Assembly (NCBI GenBank): GCA_900767715.1
Contig: CAAGAD010000005.1
Coordinates: 248,001-312,000, forward strand
Direction: 5' to 3'
DNA: 64,000 bases
Origin: Clostridia bacterium
GTDB taxonomy: Bacteria; Bacillota; Clostridia; Christensenellales; UBA1242
The notes beneath the pieces are model-generated. The model did no database searches. It saw only the letters and a list, made by a program, of their open reading frames with translations, and was not told the DNA's origin. Shown here in pieces: positions 14,881 to 23,894 of the stretch. How positions within the stretch are numbered: position 1 is the stretch's first letter; every line of letters begins with the position of its first letter. The translations under genes were made by a program, and so were the position numbers.

Positions 14881-15525
14881 GTGAAAGTACGCAATCGTAG
14901 GTATATTAAGCCAATAATTATATTTGCGTTGGTGATAGTTGCTATCACCATTTTTTGCGTTAAAGTGGTGAATCCTATCATACTTATGTATGTTGACGGA
15001 CAAGTCACGTCAATCAGTGCAAAGGCGATAAACAGTGCAATCAGCGAAGTAATTAATTACAATAGTTATGATGAATTTATCAAAATCAGCCGAAACGAGC
15101 AAGGCGAGATAGTCTTGATTGAAGCCAACTCAATGGAAATCAACAAACTAGCGAAAAAACTCATTACAGCCACACAAAATAGGCTAGAACTTATCAGTTC
15201 TCAAGGCGTGCGCGTGCCATTGGGCACTTTTACGGGAATACCTTTGTTTATTGGGCGCGGACCTTATGTAAGGCTTAATATGGCGCCTATTGGCACTATC
15301 ACGTCGTCCTTTGAGTCCAAATTCGACACAATGGGCATAAACACCACTAGACACAGAATCTATATTGATGTCAATATATCTTTAAACGTGGCAATGCCTG
15401 TCAAGACCAAGGTGTACAAGTCCACGCACCAAGTGTTGTTTTGCGAAAACGTAATCGTTGGCAAAGTGCCAAATACCTATTTAAACTCAAATAAACTTGA
15501 ACAAATGCTAAATCTTGTGCCATAA
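14881..15525 (+). CDS. yunB: Sporulation protein YunB
   Basis: Mother-cell sporulation protein of the YunB family; its mechanism is not established. The 214 aa protein has a single N-terminal membrane segment (about 9-31). The conserved core includes NSAISEVIN, IGTFTGIPLFIGRGP-like (VPLGTFTGIPLFIGRGPYV), TRHRIYIDVNISLNVAMP and the C-terminal VIVGKVPNTYL. The GTG start at 14881 has no Shine-Dalgarno. A -10-like element (TATATT, or CATATATT if read as a sporulation sigma box) ends 5 nt before it, so the mRNA may be leaderless. Confidence 0.88.
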   Translation: MKVRNRRYIKPIIIFALVIVAITIFCVKVVNPIILMYVDGQVTSISAKAINSAISEVINYNSYDEFIKISRNEQGEIVLIEANSMEINKLAKKLITATQNRLELISSQGVRVPLGTFTGIPLFIGRGPYVRLNMAPIGTITSSFESKFDTMGINTTRHRIYIDVNISLNVAMPVKTKVYKSTHQVLFCENVIVGKVPNTYLNSNKLEQMLNLVP

Positions 15526-15527
15526 AC

Positions 15528-15556
15528 TTGATAATTGCAGATAATAATGCTATAAT
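15528..15556 (+). promoter_or_regulatory. Promoter of the cysteine desulfurase gene (leaderless)
   Basis: TTGATA (15528-15533), 17-bp spacer, TATAAT (15551-15556), then 7 nt to ATG 15564; transcription is expected to start at the start codon. No Shine-Dalgarno is present. Confidence 0.75.
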
Positions 15557-15563
15557 GCCATGT

Positions 15564-16673
15564 ATGGAATATTTTGATTGTAGTGCAACGACAAAACCTA
15601 GTGAAGAAACAATGCAAATTGTCAATCACTATGCAACGGACTTTTATAATCCGTCCGCATTGTATTTGCCGGCTAATAAAATAAAAGAAGATATTGACAA
15701 TGCAAGACAAATGCTTGCGCGTTATTTTAACGCGCCGAATGGCTCAAAATTTTTGTTTACTCCGTCCGCAACTATTTCTAACTCAATGGTTTTAAGGACG
15801 CAAATTACACGCAAAGATAGGAAATATTTGATATCCGCGGGGGAGCACTCGTCTGTATATAACACTGCCAAGGCGTTGCAAGCGGAAGGTTACAATATTG
15901 TGTTCATTCCTTTGCTTAAAACGGGGCATATAGACACCGAAGCATTGTATAATGCGGTCGATGACAATGTAGCATTCGTGTCAATCATACACACGAGCAA
16001 CGAAACGGGCGCTATCAACGATATATCTGCCATATCACACGAGTTGCACAGACGTAATCCGCGCATTGTTGTGCACAGCGACGGCGTGCAAAGTGCCAAC
16101 AAAATAAGCATAGATTTACAAGATTTGGACGTGGATTATTACACAATCAGCGGGCATAAAATTAATTGTATGCGTGGCATATCTGCACTATATGTAAGGT
16201 ATTTTAACAAGCAACGACCATATATAGTGGGTGGTGGACAAGAATTCAATCTCATTGCTGGCACAGAAAACGTGGCGGGAATGGTAAGCCTTGCACACGC
16301 ATTGAAGACGCCACAGAAAGACAAGAGTTTGGAATTGCGCAAGGTGATTTTGAATGAGTTGAAACAACTGCCAGACAAGATTATTTTTGACGGAGAAAAC
16401 TATTGTCCTAATATTATTATGGTATGTTTTGCCAATGTCCGTGGCGAAACAATCGTGCATATGATGTGCGACAGGGGTTATCTTGTGGGCACGGGTTCGG
16501 CTTGCAATTCAAAAGACAAAACTAATCGCGTTTTAGGTGAAATTGGTATCAATCAAAAATATGCACTTGGCGCGGTGAGAATAAGTTTTGACGCAGAAAC
16601 CAGCGAAGAAAGTGCGCGCAATATGGCAAAGGCTTTGGTTGAGTGCGTGAATGAATACAGAGGTAAAGTATAA
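15564..16673 (+). CDS. Cysteine desulfurase (NifS/IscS family)
   Basis: PLP enzyme that takes sulfur from cysteine and passes it as a persulfide. The PLP lysine is K199 (SGHKINCMRG) and the persulfide cysteine is C314 (GTGSACNSKDK). Other fold motifs are HTSNETGAIND and HSDGVQSANK. I place the start at ATG 15564 because the family opens with M-(I/E)-Y-F/L-D and because the upstream in-frame codons lie inside the promoter. The stop overlaps the thiI start (TAATG). The pairing with thiI indicates it feeds sulfur to 4-thiouridine formation in tRNA, like Bacillus NifZ, rather than a general Fe-S role. Confidence 0.92.
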   Translation: MEYFDCSATTKPSEETMQIVNHYATDFYNPSALYLPANKIKEDIDNARQMLARYFNAPNGSKFLFTPSATISNSMVLRTQITRKDRKYLISAGEHSSVYNTAKALQAEGYNIVFIPLLKTGHIDTEALYNAVDDNVAFVSIIHTSNETGAINDISAISHELHRRNPRIVVHSDGVQSANKISIDLQDLDVDYYTISGHKINCMRGISALYVRYFNKQRPYIVGGGQEFNLIAGTENVAGMVSLAHALKTPQKDKSLELRKVILNELKQLPDKIIFDGENYCPNIIMVCFANVRGETIVHMMCDRGYLVGTGSACNSKDKTNRVLGEIGINQKYALGAVRISFDAETSEESARNMAKALVECVNEYRGKV

Positions 16674-17824
16674 TGCAAAAGGTTATTATCGTAAGATTTG
16701 CAGAAGTCCATTTGAAAGGTAAAAATAGGGGACTTTTTATCAAATGCCTATTCGAGAACATCAAGGATAATTTAAGTCCTTTTTCCGCTCGCGTTGATAT
16801 GATTTTCAACAGATTTGTAGTGTCGGGCTTCAACAGTAATGATGACGCGGAAATTGTGCGCGTATTGAAATATACGCCGGGTGTTTCGAGCCTTAGCCAC
16901 GCCACAATGATTGATACTAGTGCGGTGGGCATAACCAATTTTGTGGCAGAAATGAAGATTGAAGGCAGTTTTAAGGTGGAAGTAAACCGTGCAGACAAGA
17001 GTTTTCCTATTCATTCCAATGATTTTTGCGTAGATTTGGGCGAAATAATTTTGAAACACAACCCAAACGCAACCGTCAAAATGAAAGGCGCAGACACTAT
17101 CGTCAAAATTGATATTCGTGAGGACGGCGTGACATTCATCTACACCGAAGACATCGAAGCAGTGGGCGGTTTGCCTTTGGAAAAGAAGACTAACGGACTT
17201 TTGCTTTTGTCGGGCGGTATAGACAGCCCAGTCGCTGGTTTTTGTATGGGAAAACGCGGTTTAAGACAGGATATTTTGCATTTTAATAGTTATCCTTACA
17301 CTTCACCGCTTGCCAAAGATAAGGTCATAAAATTGGCTAAAATTATTCAACCATACATCGGCGCACATCGTATGTACATCGTAAGTATGACCAAAATGCA
17401 AGAAGCATTTAGGAAATATTGTCAAGACGAGTACGCTGTTACTTTGCTACGTAAAAATATGTATCGCGTTGCGGAGAGAATCTGTTTGCAATACGACTAC
17501 AAGGCGATTGTAACGGGTGAGAACTTGGGACAAGTGGCATCGCAAACAATCGAAGGTTTGACTGTGTCAAATTCGGCATTGGAGCACGTTATCGCTTTGC
17601 AACCACTCATTGCATACAACAAAATCGATACAATAAAGATTGCTGAACAAATTGGCAGTTATGAAACATCTATATTGCCTTACGAAGATTGTTGCACTGT
17701 TTTCTTGCCTAAAAAGCCTGCAATCAAGCCAAGAGTAGATTTAATCGACAAGGAAGAGCAAAAAATAGATTTGCAAAATCTGCTTGACGAAGTAATGAAG
17801 AACATTGAAATCATTGAATTATAA
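16673..17824 (+). CDS. thiI: tRNA 4-thiouridine synthase ThiI
   Basis: ATP-dependent enzyme that adenylates U8 of tRNA and adds sulfur delivered by the adjacent cysteine desulfurase. The N-terminal ferredoxin-like/THUMP region (1-165) is followed by the PP-loop SGGIDSP (180-186) of the adenylation domain. The 383 aa length equals the short form without a C-terminal rhodanese domain, as in Gram-positives. It starts by TAATG overlap and is followed by a strong terminator. Confidence 0.94.
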   Translation: MQKVIIVRFAEVHLKGKNRGLFIKCLFENIKDNLSPFSARVDMIFNRFVVSGFNSNDDAEIVRVLKYTPGVSSLSHATMIDTSAVGITNFVAEMKIEGSFKVEVNRADKSFPIHSNDFCVDLGEIILKHNPNATVKMKGADTIVKIDIREDGVTFIYTEDIEAVGGLPLEKKTNGLLLLSGGIDSPVAGFCMGKRGLRQDILHFNSYPYTSPLAKDKVIKLAKIIQPYIGAHRMYIVSMTKMQEAFRKYCQDEYAVTLLRKNMYRVAERICLQYDYKAIVTGENLGQVASQTIEGLTVSNSALEHVIALQPLIAYNKIDTIKIAEQIGSYETSILPYEDCCTVFLPKKPAIKPRVDLIDKEEQKIDLQNLLDEVMKNIEIIEL

Positions 17825-17826
17825 CG

Positions 17827-17855
17827 AAAATACGCCAAAAAAGGCGTATTTTTTG
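17827..17855 (+). terminator. Terminator of the cysteine desulfurase-thiI operon
   Basis: Stem AAAATACGCC/GGCGTATTTT with an A6 loop, then TTTTG; it begins 2 nt after the thiI stop. Confidence 0.85.
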
Positions 17856-17890
17856 TCGAATATTTGCTCTCTTGAATTAGGAATAATTAT

Positions 17891-17919
17891 TTGACTTATT
17901 TGTTAAATTTTGGTAATAT
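17891..17919 (+). promoter_or_regulatory. Promoter of rny
   Basis: TTGACT, 17-bp spacer, TAATAT; about 41 nt before the rny ATG, so this transcript does have a leader with a GAGGG-type site. Confidence 0.7.
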
Positions 17920-17960
17920 TAGTTGTGCATTTAAATATGCGCAAATAAAGTGAGGGAAAA

Positions 17961-19556
17961 ATGAACATAAGCAATTTAAGTTTGCTTGGTGCAGTCCCCG
18001 GTTATGTTGTAGTAATAATTAGCGTAGTTGTGTTAGCGGTAGGTGGCGGAGCAGGGCTCTTCTTGTCACAAATTCTACTCAAAAAGAAAGTCAACAAGGC
18101 AAATAATGACGCTGCAAAAATAATAGAGGATGCGTACGCGCAAGCAAAAAATATAAAGCGCGAGTCATCTTTGGAAGCAAAACAAGAGTTCGCAGAACTC
18201 AAATCTTCTTACGAAAGCGAGGTTAAAGCCCGCAGACAAGAGATTCAGGCTTCACAAGATAGATTGCTCGAAAAAGAGCGTGTGATTGAAAAACGTGAAC
18301 AGTTGTTGGACGAAAAAATTATTTCGCTAGACAATCAAAAGTCTAAATTGTCTGAGAAAGACGCCATTTTGGACGAGAAAATTAAACTAAATGAACAAAA
18401 AAATCTTGAAATTATGGCAAAACTTGAAGAAGTGTCAGGTATGACAAAAGAGAGTGCTAAACAAATAATTATTCAAGAAGTTACTGACGAGGCGAAAGTC
18501 GACGCTGCCAAGATTGCTAAGCAAATCGAAGACAGTGCGAAAGACGAAGCCGAAAAAAAAGCAAAGAACATTATCACTCTTGCTATTCAAAAATGTGCTG
18601 CCGACCACAGCAGTGAAACAACAGTTTCTGTTGTGCCACTTGCCAACGAAGAGATGAAAGGTCGTCTTATCGGTCGTGAAGGTCGCAATATCAAAGCACT
18701 TGAAAACGCTACTGGCATTGATTTAATCATTGATGACACACCAGAAGCCATTACATTATCGGGCTTCGACCCAATTAGGAGAGAAATTGCCCGCATTTCC
18801 ATCGAGAAACTTATGATGGACGGACGTATTCATCCAGGCAGAATTGAGGAAATCGTTGCCAAGGTTAAGCGTGATGTGGAACAGACTATTAAAGAAGCGG
18901 GCGAGAACGCTTGCTTTGAAGCAGATATTTACAATCTCCACCCAGAACTCGTTAAGATTTTGGGCAGACTGAAATATCGTACAAGTTACGGTCAAAACGT
19001 ATTGAAACACTGCTTGGAAGTTAGTTTCCTTGCTGGTATGATGGCTGCCGAAATTGGCGCCAACGAAAAGGTCGCTCGTCGTGGCGGATTGTTGCACGAT
19101 ATCGGCAAGGCTGTTGATCACGAAGTGGAAGGTTCGCACGTTTCAATCGGCGTCGAACTTGCCACTAAATACAAGGAAAGTGAAGCAGTTATCCATTGCA
19201 TTGCTGCTCACCACAACGACATTGAGCCAAAGACTATTGAAGCATTGCTTGTCCAAGCAGCAGACGCTATCAGCAGTGCAAGACCTGGCGCGCGTCGTGA
19301 ATCACTCGAAAACTACATCAAACGTCTTGAAAATTTGGAATCAATCGCCAACTCATTCGACGGTGTTGACACCACTTATGCGGTGCAAGCGGGTAGAGAA
19401 GTGCGCGTGATTGTTAAACCTGAAAAGATTAACGATGACCAAGCGTTAGTTTTGGCACAAGACATTGCCAAAAAGATTGAAGCCGAAATGGAATATCCGG
19501 GCGTCATCAAAGTAAATGTAATTCGTGAAGTACGTAAAACTGAAACAGCAAAATAG
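17961..19556 (+). CDS. rny: Ribonuclease Y
   Basis: Membrane-anchored endoribonuclease that starts mRNA decay in many Gram-positives. An N-terminal membrane helix (about 14-36) is followed by a long coiled coil (about 45-200, Glu/Lys/Gln-rich), a KH domain (PLANEEMKGRLIGREGRNIKALENATGIDL, about 224 on) and an HD domain with RRGGLLHDIGKAVDHE (metal-binding HD) and AAHHNDIEPK. The 531 aa length is typical. Start ATG 17961 follows GTGAGGGAAAA. It is a single-gene unit with its own promoter and a terminator that touches its stop codon. Confidence 0.95.
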   Translation: MNISNLSLLGAVPGYVVVIISVVVLAVGGGAGLFLSQILLKKKVNKANNDAAKIIEDAYAQAKNIKRESSLEAKQEFAELKSSYESEVKARRQEIQASQDRLLEKERVIEKREQLLDEKIISLDNQKSKLSEKDAILDEKIKLNEQKNLEIMAKLEEVSGMTKESAKQIIIQEVTDEAKVDAAKIAKQIEDSAKDEAEKKAKNIITLAIQKCAADHSSETTVSVVPLANEEMKGRLIGREGRNIKALENATGIDLIIDDTPEAITLSGFDPIRREIARISIEKLMMDGRIHPGRIEEIVAKVKRDVEQTIKEAGENACFEADIYNLHPELVKILGRLKYRTSYGQNVLKHCLEVSFLAGMMAAEIGANEKVARRGGLLHDIGKAVDHEVEGSHVSIGVELATKYKESEAVIHCIAAHHNDIEPKTIEALLVQAADAISSARPGARRESLENYIKRLENLESIANSFDGVDTTYAVQAGREVRVIVKPEKINDDQALVLAQDIAKKIEAEMEYPGVIKVNVIREVRKTETAK

Positions 19557-19575
19557 GGCATTTGCCCTTTTTTGT
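19556..19575 (+). terminator. Terminator of rny
   Basis: GGGC-ATTT-GCCC hairpin followed by TTTTTTG; the first G is the last base of the rny TAG stop. Confidence 0.75.
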
Positions 19576-19580
19576 TGGCA

Positions 19581-19606
19581 AAAAAAATAGACGTCAAAAC
19601 GCCTAC
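19581..19606 (-). terminator. Terminator of tRNA-Trp
   Basis: Weak stem AGGCG/CGTCT (one G-T pair) on the - strand followed by ATTTTTTT, directly downstream of the tRNA. Confidence 0.55.
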
Positions 19607-19630
19607 TTTTTAAGACTTAATTTACATATA

Positions 19631-19706
19631 TGGCACGGGAAACAGGACTCGAACCTGCAACCAACGGTTTTGGAGACCGCTACTCTACCAATTGAGCTAT
19701 TCCCGT
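19631..19706 (-). tRNA. tRNA-Trp (anticodon CCA)
   Basis: Acceptor ACGGGAA/TTCCCGT, D arm GCTC/GAGT, anticodon stem GCGGT/ACCGT (one G-T pair) with CCA in the loop, T arm GCAGG-TTCGAGT-CCTGT, discriminator G and encoded CCA. Only TGG is read as Trp, so TGA is not reassigned by this tRNA. Confidence 0.95.
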
Positions 19707-19724
19707 AGGTTAAGTTACTCTGTT

Positions 19725-19753
19725 ATTATAAGTAAAAATAACAGATAAGTCAA
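19725..19753 (-). promoter_or_regulatory. Promoter of tRNA-Trp
   Basis: On the - strand TTGACT, 17-bp spacer, TATAAT, 18 nt before the tRNA. It is back to back with the rnhA promoter. Confidence 0.8.
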
Positions 19754-19757
19754 TAAT

Positions 19758-19788
19758 TTGATTGCGTTTTTTGGAGATTTATTATAAA
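19758..19788 (+). promoter_or_regulatory. Promoter of rnhA (leaderless candidate)
   Basis: TTGATT (19758-19763) and TATAAA (19783-19788), spacer 18-19 bp, then 8 nt (no ribosome-binding site) to ATG 19797. Confidence 0.5.
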
Positions 19789-19796
19789 ATTGTTGT

Positions 19797-20243
19797 ATGA
19801 AAAAAGTGACTATTTACACAGACGGCGCGTGCAGTGGCAATCCTGGTGCAGGTGGTTGGGGCGCGATACTTATGTATGGCAACACCAAGAAAGAAATTAG
19901 TGGGTATAACGAAAACACTACAAATAATGTAATGGAACTTACCGCTTGCGTGCAAGCATTGTCAATGCTGAAAGAGAGTTGTGAGGTCGATTTATATTCG
20001 GACTCGGCTTATGTTATCAACGCATTCAATGAAGGCTGGCTGACAAACTGGAAAATAAATGGTTTCCGCAATGCAAAGAAAAAGCCTGTTGCCAACGCAG
20101 AACTATGGCAAGCATTGGACGATATGTGCGCCAAACACATAATTAACTGGCACAAGGTTAAGGGGCACGCGGACAACGAATTTAACAATCGTTGTGACGC
20201 TCTTGCCACGGGCGAGATTGCCAAACACAAACAAGACAATTAA
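19797..20243 (+). CDS. rnhA: Ribonuclease HI
   Basis: Cuts the RNA strand of RNA-DNA hybrids. All four catalytic acidic residues are seen: D9 (YTDGACSGNPG), E47 (NVMELTA), D69 (YSDSAYV) and D134 (NRCDALA). The loop WLTNWKINGFRNAKKKPVANAELWQ is the basic-handle region typical of E. coli-type RNase HI. The 148 aa length is normal. It is a single gene with a promoter almost abutting the start codon and a shared terminator at its end. Confidence 0.94.
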   Translation: MKKVTIYTDGACSGNPGAGGWGAILMYGNTKKEISGYNENTTNNVMELTACVQALSMLKESCEVDLYSDSAYVINAFNEGWLTNWKINGFRNAKKKPVANAELWQALDDMCAKHIINWHKVKGHADNEFNNRCDALATGEIAKHKQDN

Positions 20244-20270
20244 AAAAAACTCCAATATGGAGTTTTTTTA
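20243..20270. terminator. Shared bidirectional terminator (rnhA / ABC permease)
   Basis: Near-perfect AAAAAACTCCA-ATA-TGGAGTTTTTT hairpin. It starts at the last base of the rnhA stop and includes the stop codon of the convergent permease gene. Confidence 0.85.
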
Positions 20271-21995
20271 TGCCAAGTCCTTACGTTTGAAGATGAGTTT
20301 ACCAAGAATGTTTGAGATTAAAATTAAACAGATTATTGTGCTAATTGTAACCCAAATAATTGCTGGCATTGGAGTAGTTGTGGCGAATAGTTTGGCGAGC
20401 AGATTGGATTGATTACCCAAGGTCATATTGCCGAAGAATGGTATCAAATCTAGGTTAGACAATGGCATAAATCTCAAAATGTTCGCGCTTTGAATGAGCA
20501 TGCCAGCAACTAGGTCAACGAAGTAGAGTAGAAGTCCAATCATTGAAGCAACTGTGCCGTTGTTGATGAGTGAACTGATAAGCATCCCTAGGTTAATAAA
20601 CACAAATAGTTTGATAAACAATGAAATCAAATAAAACAACATATACAGCACTGGGTGAATGGTAAATGCGCCCATAGCGTTGAACACAACCAAAATGCTA
20701 GCACTTGTTGTGCCATACATAAATAAACCAACGATGAAAGCAACTACTGAACTGAATGCCAAAAGTATCAAGGAAATGTAGGTGCAGAACAGAAGTTTGC
20801 CACGATAGATTTTGTTACGACTGATAGGCTTGATTGCAATAAGTTTGAGTGTGCCATCACTTCGCTCACCGGCAATAGAGTTGCACGCGAGATAGATGAC
20901 GTAAATCAAAATGATAAATGAGAATATTTCGAGTGCATAGAACATAAAGTCATATGCGTTCGCGCCATTCAAATTTGATGCAGAGTTGAATGCGATAGGT
21001 AAAGCATATGTTGTGTCGAAAGTTTTTGATTGCCACAAATAGTTGTTGCGTGTGAAACTTTCTTGTGCCACATATTTGTCGTAATCTTCAAAGAATTTGA
21101 ATTTATTAATTTCATTATTTGAATAACTGCCGAGAGTATCCTCTTTCACCGTATCAGTGATAAGGTTGGAGTAGAGCATACTGGTTTTGTAATAACCTTC
21201 GATGTATGAATTCATTTTTTTGCGGTTGGCGATAGATTTTTGGCTATCTTCACTATTCAAACTATCAATTAAAGTGCGCATATCTGTGGAGTAGTTGGTG
21301 AGTCTGGTTTCGCACTCTGTTCTAATTTCTGCAATCTTATCCAAGTTTTTGTTAGAGATTGCAGGATAGATAAAGTTATTGAGTTTGGTGCTAATGTATG
21401 ATTTAAACTCTTCTGCTTTTTTTAGGTTGGCGGTGTGTTGGTCAGAAGTGCTGGCTTGCTGGATGAGATACAAATTCAATTCGCTAAACTTTTGCTTAAC
21501 TGAATTGTAGTCGTCAATGTCCATCAAGAGTCTATATTCGCCAGAACTGGTCAAATCTGCGCCTTGGTCAAATATTTGCGCTTGGAATAGTTTTAATTTA
21601 TCGTGCAATAGACTGCGATAAATATTTTTGGTGTCGAGAGTAGCGTCAGAGTTGACACGCACTTTGTAATTATTTAATGCTTCAACATAATTGTTGTAGG
21701 CACTATCAATACTAGTTTTGATTGAATTACCCGAACTAGTGGTGTCAATATAGTCGTTGGTACTGGACACAAGGCTGTCGCAGTATGGCTTGTACAGGTC
21801 ATCATTGGTGAACATATTGTAAATTTCGCTGACAGTGTCTTTTTGAATGTCGGAGTAGGACACCGAGCGAACGCTTGGGTTAAAAGTGAACGCGCAAAAA
21901 ACCATTACTGCTGCGAGCAGTATGCTGACGATATATATCCCCGGACGAGATAAAATCTTTCTAAATTCAGCTGAAATAATTTTATTTGTTTTCAA
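20268..21995 (-). CDS. ABC-2 type transporter permease
   Basis: Membrane component of an ABC exporter. The 575 aa protein has one N-terminal membrane helix (about 15-33), a large extracytoplasmic domain (about 35-330) rich in Tyr/Asn/Ser and predicted helical, then five or six membrane segments (about 350-570). SIAGERSDGTLKLIAIKPISRNKIYRGK is the typical ABC-2 cytoplasmic coupling motif. The start is a TTG at 21995 behind an AGGGGT site, 9 nt after the ATPase gene. The substrate is unknown; the layout resembles multidrug, bacteriocin or Na+-efflux (NatB-like) permeases. Confidence 0.85.
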   Translation of the reverse strand: MKTNKIISAEFRKILSRPGIYIVSILLAAVMVFCAFTFNPSVRSVSYSDIQKDTVSEIYNMFTNDDLYKPYCDSLVSSTNDYIDTTSSGNSIKTSIDSAYNNYVEALNNYKVRVNSDATLDTKNIYRSLLHDKLKLFQAQIFDQGADLTSSGEYRLLMDIDDYNSVKQKFSELNLYLIQQASTSDQHTANLKKAEEFKSYISTKLNNFIYPAISNKNLDKIAEIRTECETRLTNYSTDMRTLIDSLNSEDSQKSIANRKKMNSYIEGYYKTSMLYSNLITDTVKEDTLGSYSNNEINKFKFFEDYDKYVAQESFTRNNYLWQSKTFDTTYALPIAFNSASNLNGANAYDFMFYALEIFSFIILIYVIYLACNSIAGERSDGTLKLIAIKPISRNKIYRGKLLFCTYISLILLAFSSVVAFIVGLFMYGTTSASILVVFNAMGAFTIHPVLYMLFYLISLFIKLFVFINLGMLISSLINNGTVASMIGLLLYFVDLVAGMLIQSANILRFMPLSNLDLIPFFGNMTLGNQSNLLAKLFATTTPMPAIIWVTISTIICLILISNILGKLIFKRKDLA

Positions 21996-22004
21996 AGTTT
22001 ACCC

Positions 22005-22937
22005 CTAAAATATACTTGTTGAATTATTATCCTTTTTCATTATTTCCAAGAACAATTCTTCAAGTGATTTTTGAACTTTTTCTACGCCAAAAATTGTTAA
22101 ACCGTTTTGCACTAGGAATGATATTGTGTCTGCGATTTTGCTCTCTGCCAAGTGAAGTGCGACACAACTGCCAACAACTTCAACATTGATGAGCAAATGC
22201 TTTTCGAGTAGGGAGCCGGCATAGTGTGGATAGTCCACCTTAAATACGACTTTTTGACCTTTTTGAACATCAGTGGTGATTTCTTCCATAGACTTGTAGT
22301 CAATAATGCGACCGCGATTGATGAACGCGACGGTGTCGCAAATTTGTTGCAATTCAGCCAAATTGTGACTAGAAATAATAATAGAAATGCCGTAATTTTT
22401 GGCAAGGTTTTTGAAGATGTTTCGTATTTCGATAATGCCGTTAGGGTCAAGACCATTGGTTGGTTCGTCGAAGATTAGTAGGCTAGGTTTGTTCAACAGC
22501 GCTTGGGCAATGCCAAGACGTTGTTTCATGCCAAGAGAGTAGGTGCCGAACTTGTCTTTGATGCGGTTTTCAAGGCCGACAAGACGCACCGCTTGGTTGA
22601 TACGTTTCACGGCGTCATCGCCATAGAGACCAGCCAAAATACGCAGGTTATCATAGCCTGATAAATAGTCATACATTTGTGGCGTTTCAATAAAAGCACC
22701 AACCTTGCTCATTGCTTTTTCAAAGTTGGCTTCTACTGAATTACCATTTATATAAATCTTGCCCGAATCCGTCTTGGCAAGACCGCAAATCATTTTAAGA
22801 GTAGTGGATTTGCCCGCACCATTAGGTCCAACAAATCCTAAAATTTCACCGCGCACAACGTTAAAAGAAACGCGGTTTACCACTGCGCGATTACCATAAA
22901 TTTTAGTTACATTTTTTAATTCAAGAACAGGTACCAA
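22005..22937 (-). CDS. ABC transporter ATP-binding protein
   Basis: ATPase of the exporter whose permease follows. Walker A is GPNGAGKST (37-45), the ABC signature YSLGMKQRLGIA, Walker B LLIFDEPTNGLDP and the switch histidine in IIISSHNL. The 310 aa includes a C-terminal regulatory part (from about 215) like BcrA/NatA. The start is TTG 22937 after GAGGAG. It forms a two-gene operon with the permease and is divergent from the VTT-domain gene. Confidence 0.92.
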   Translation of the reverse strand: MVPVLELKNVTKIYGNRAVVNRVSFNVVRGEILGFVGPNGAGKSTTLKMICGLAKTDSGKIYINGNSVEANFEKAMSKVGAFIETPQMYDYLSGYDNLRILAGLYGDDAVKRINQAVRLVGLENRIKDKFGTYSLGMKQRLGIAQALLNKPSLLIFDEPTNGLDPNGIIEIRNIFKNLAKNYGISIIISSHNLAELQQICDTVAFINRGRIIDYKSMEEITTDVQKGQKVVFKVDYPHYAGSLLEKHLLINVEVVGSCVALHLAESKIADTISFLVQNGLTIFGVEKVQKSLEELFLEIMKKDNNSTSIF

Positions 22938-23039
22938 AATTTACTCCTCATTTAATTTTAACACAAATATATCGCTTTGTAAACACTTTTTTCGCCTATT
23001 ATATATATAATTGCTAGTTCTAGCATATAAATAACGTAA

Positions 23040-23879
23040 ATGAAAAAGGTTGCAAATCCATTCTTGGCAATATTTCTAACTATATGTCTGGCGTGCTTGG
23101 TCGTAGTGACGTGTTGTTTTGGTGTGATTGAAAACAAAATATATTTTGCGCTTATTATGGTATTTTTGTGCGTAATGCCAGCACTTTTGTTCTTCTCATT
23201 TGTTAAGAAAATGGACTCTTTTTTCCGCATTTGTTGCATAATTTCGGGCTATTTTATAGTGTTTTTTGCCATTTTCACCACGCTGAAACTTACTGGCGTA
23301 ATTGACAATTTTAGTGATATTAGTGCACTGCAAGAGTTCGTCGCAAATACGGGTAATGCAGGAGTATTCGTGTTCTTCGGCATAATGCTTTTGCAAGTAC
23401 TAATCATACCAATTCCGGCAGTCATAACAATTATGGCTGGAAGCCTACTTTTTGGGCCAACGACCGCGTTTTTGATTTGCACGACGGGCATTCTGCTAGG
23501 TTCGATTACGGCGTTCATTTTGGGGCGAACTCTTGGCAAGAAAATTTTGCGCTGGATTGACAGGGAAGGGGTGGCAAATAAATATCTCGCTATACTCGAA
23601 AAATGTGGCGGAATAGTCCTGTTCTTGATGTTTTTACTGCCACTTTTCCCAGATGACTTGTTGTGCGTTATTGCTGGACTTAGCAACATCAAACCGAAAG
23701 ATTTTATTCTAGTTTCATTAGTCGCGCGCACAATCGGAATAGCGTTCATCACATATTTTGGTTCGGGGTCAATTTTCTCATCGATGTGGGCAAAAGTGCT
23801 GTGTTATACATTGGTGGCAATATTGGGCTTGGTGCTCGTGATTTGTGTAAATAAGGTCAAAAAAAGAATAGAACATTAA
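23040..23879 (+). CDS. TVP38/TMEM64 (VTT/DedA-like) membrane protein
   Basis: Polytopic membrane protein (279 aa, about seven hydrophobic segments) of the VTT-domain superfamily. Motifs include IPIPAVITIMAGSLLFGPTTAFLICTTGILLGSITAFILGR and FLLPLFPDDLLCVIAGLSNI (F/L-x-P-x-x-P-x-D). Related DedA/VTT proteins act in lipid scrambling or undecaprenyl-phosphate flipping; the role here is not known. ATG 23040 has no Shine-Dalgarno. A TATAAA box ends 8 nt upstream and a GCTAG-TT-CTAGC palindrome lies just before it. Its stop overlaps the stop of the convergent padR-like gene (4 nt shared). Confidence 0.82.
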   Translation: MKKVANPFLAIFLTICLACLVVVTCCFGVIENKIYFALIMVFLCVMPALLFFSFVKKMDSFFRICCIISGYFIVFFAIFTTLKLTGVIDNFSDISALQEFVANTGNAGVFVFFGIMLLQVLIIPIPAVITIMAGSLLFGPTTAFLICTTGILLGSITAFILGRTLGKKILRWIDREGVANKYLAILEKCGGIVLFLMFLLPLFPDDLLCVIAGLSNIKPKDFILVSLVARTIGIAFITYFGSGSIFSSMWAKVLCYTLVAILGLVLVICVNKVKKRIEH

Positions 23880-23894
23880 TTCATTCTATTCTTT
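23863..23894. terminator. Bidirectional terminator spanning both convergent stop codons
   Basis: 11-bp perfect stem AAAGAATAGAA/TTCTATTCTTT, loop of 10 nt containing the stop codons of both genes, with A/T runs on either side. Confidence 0.7.
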
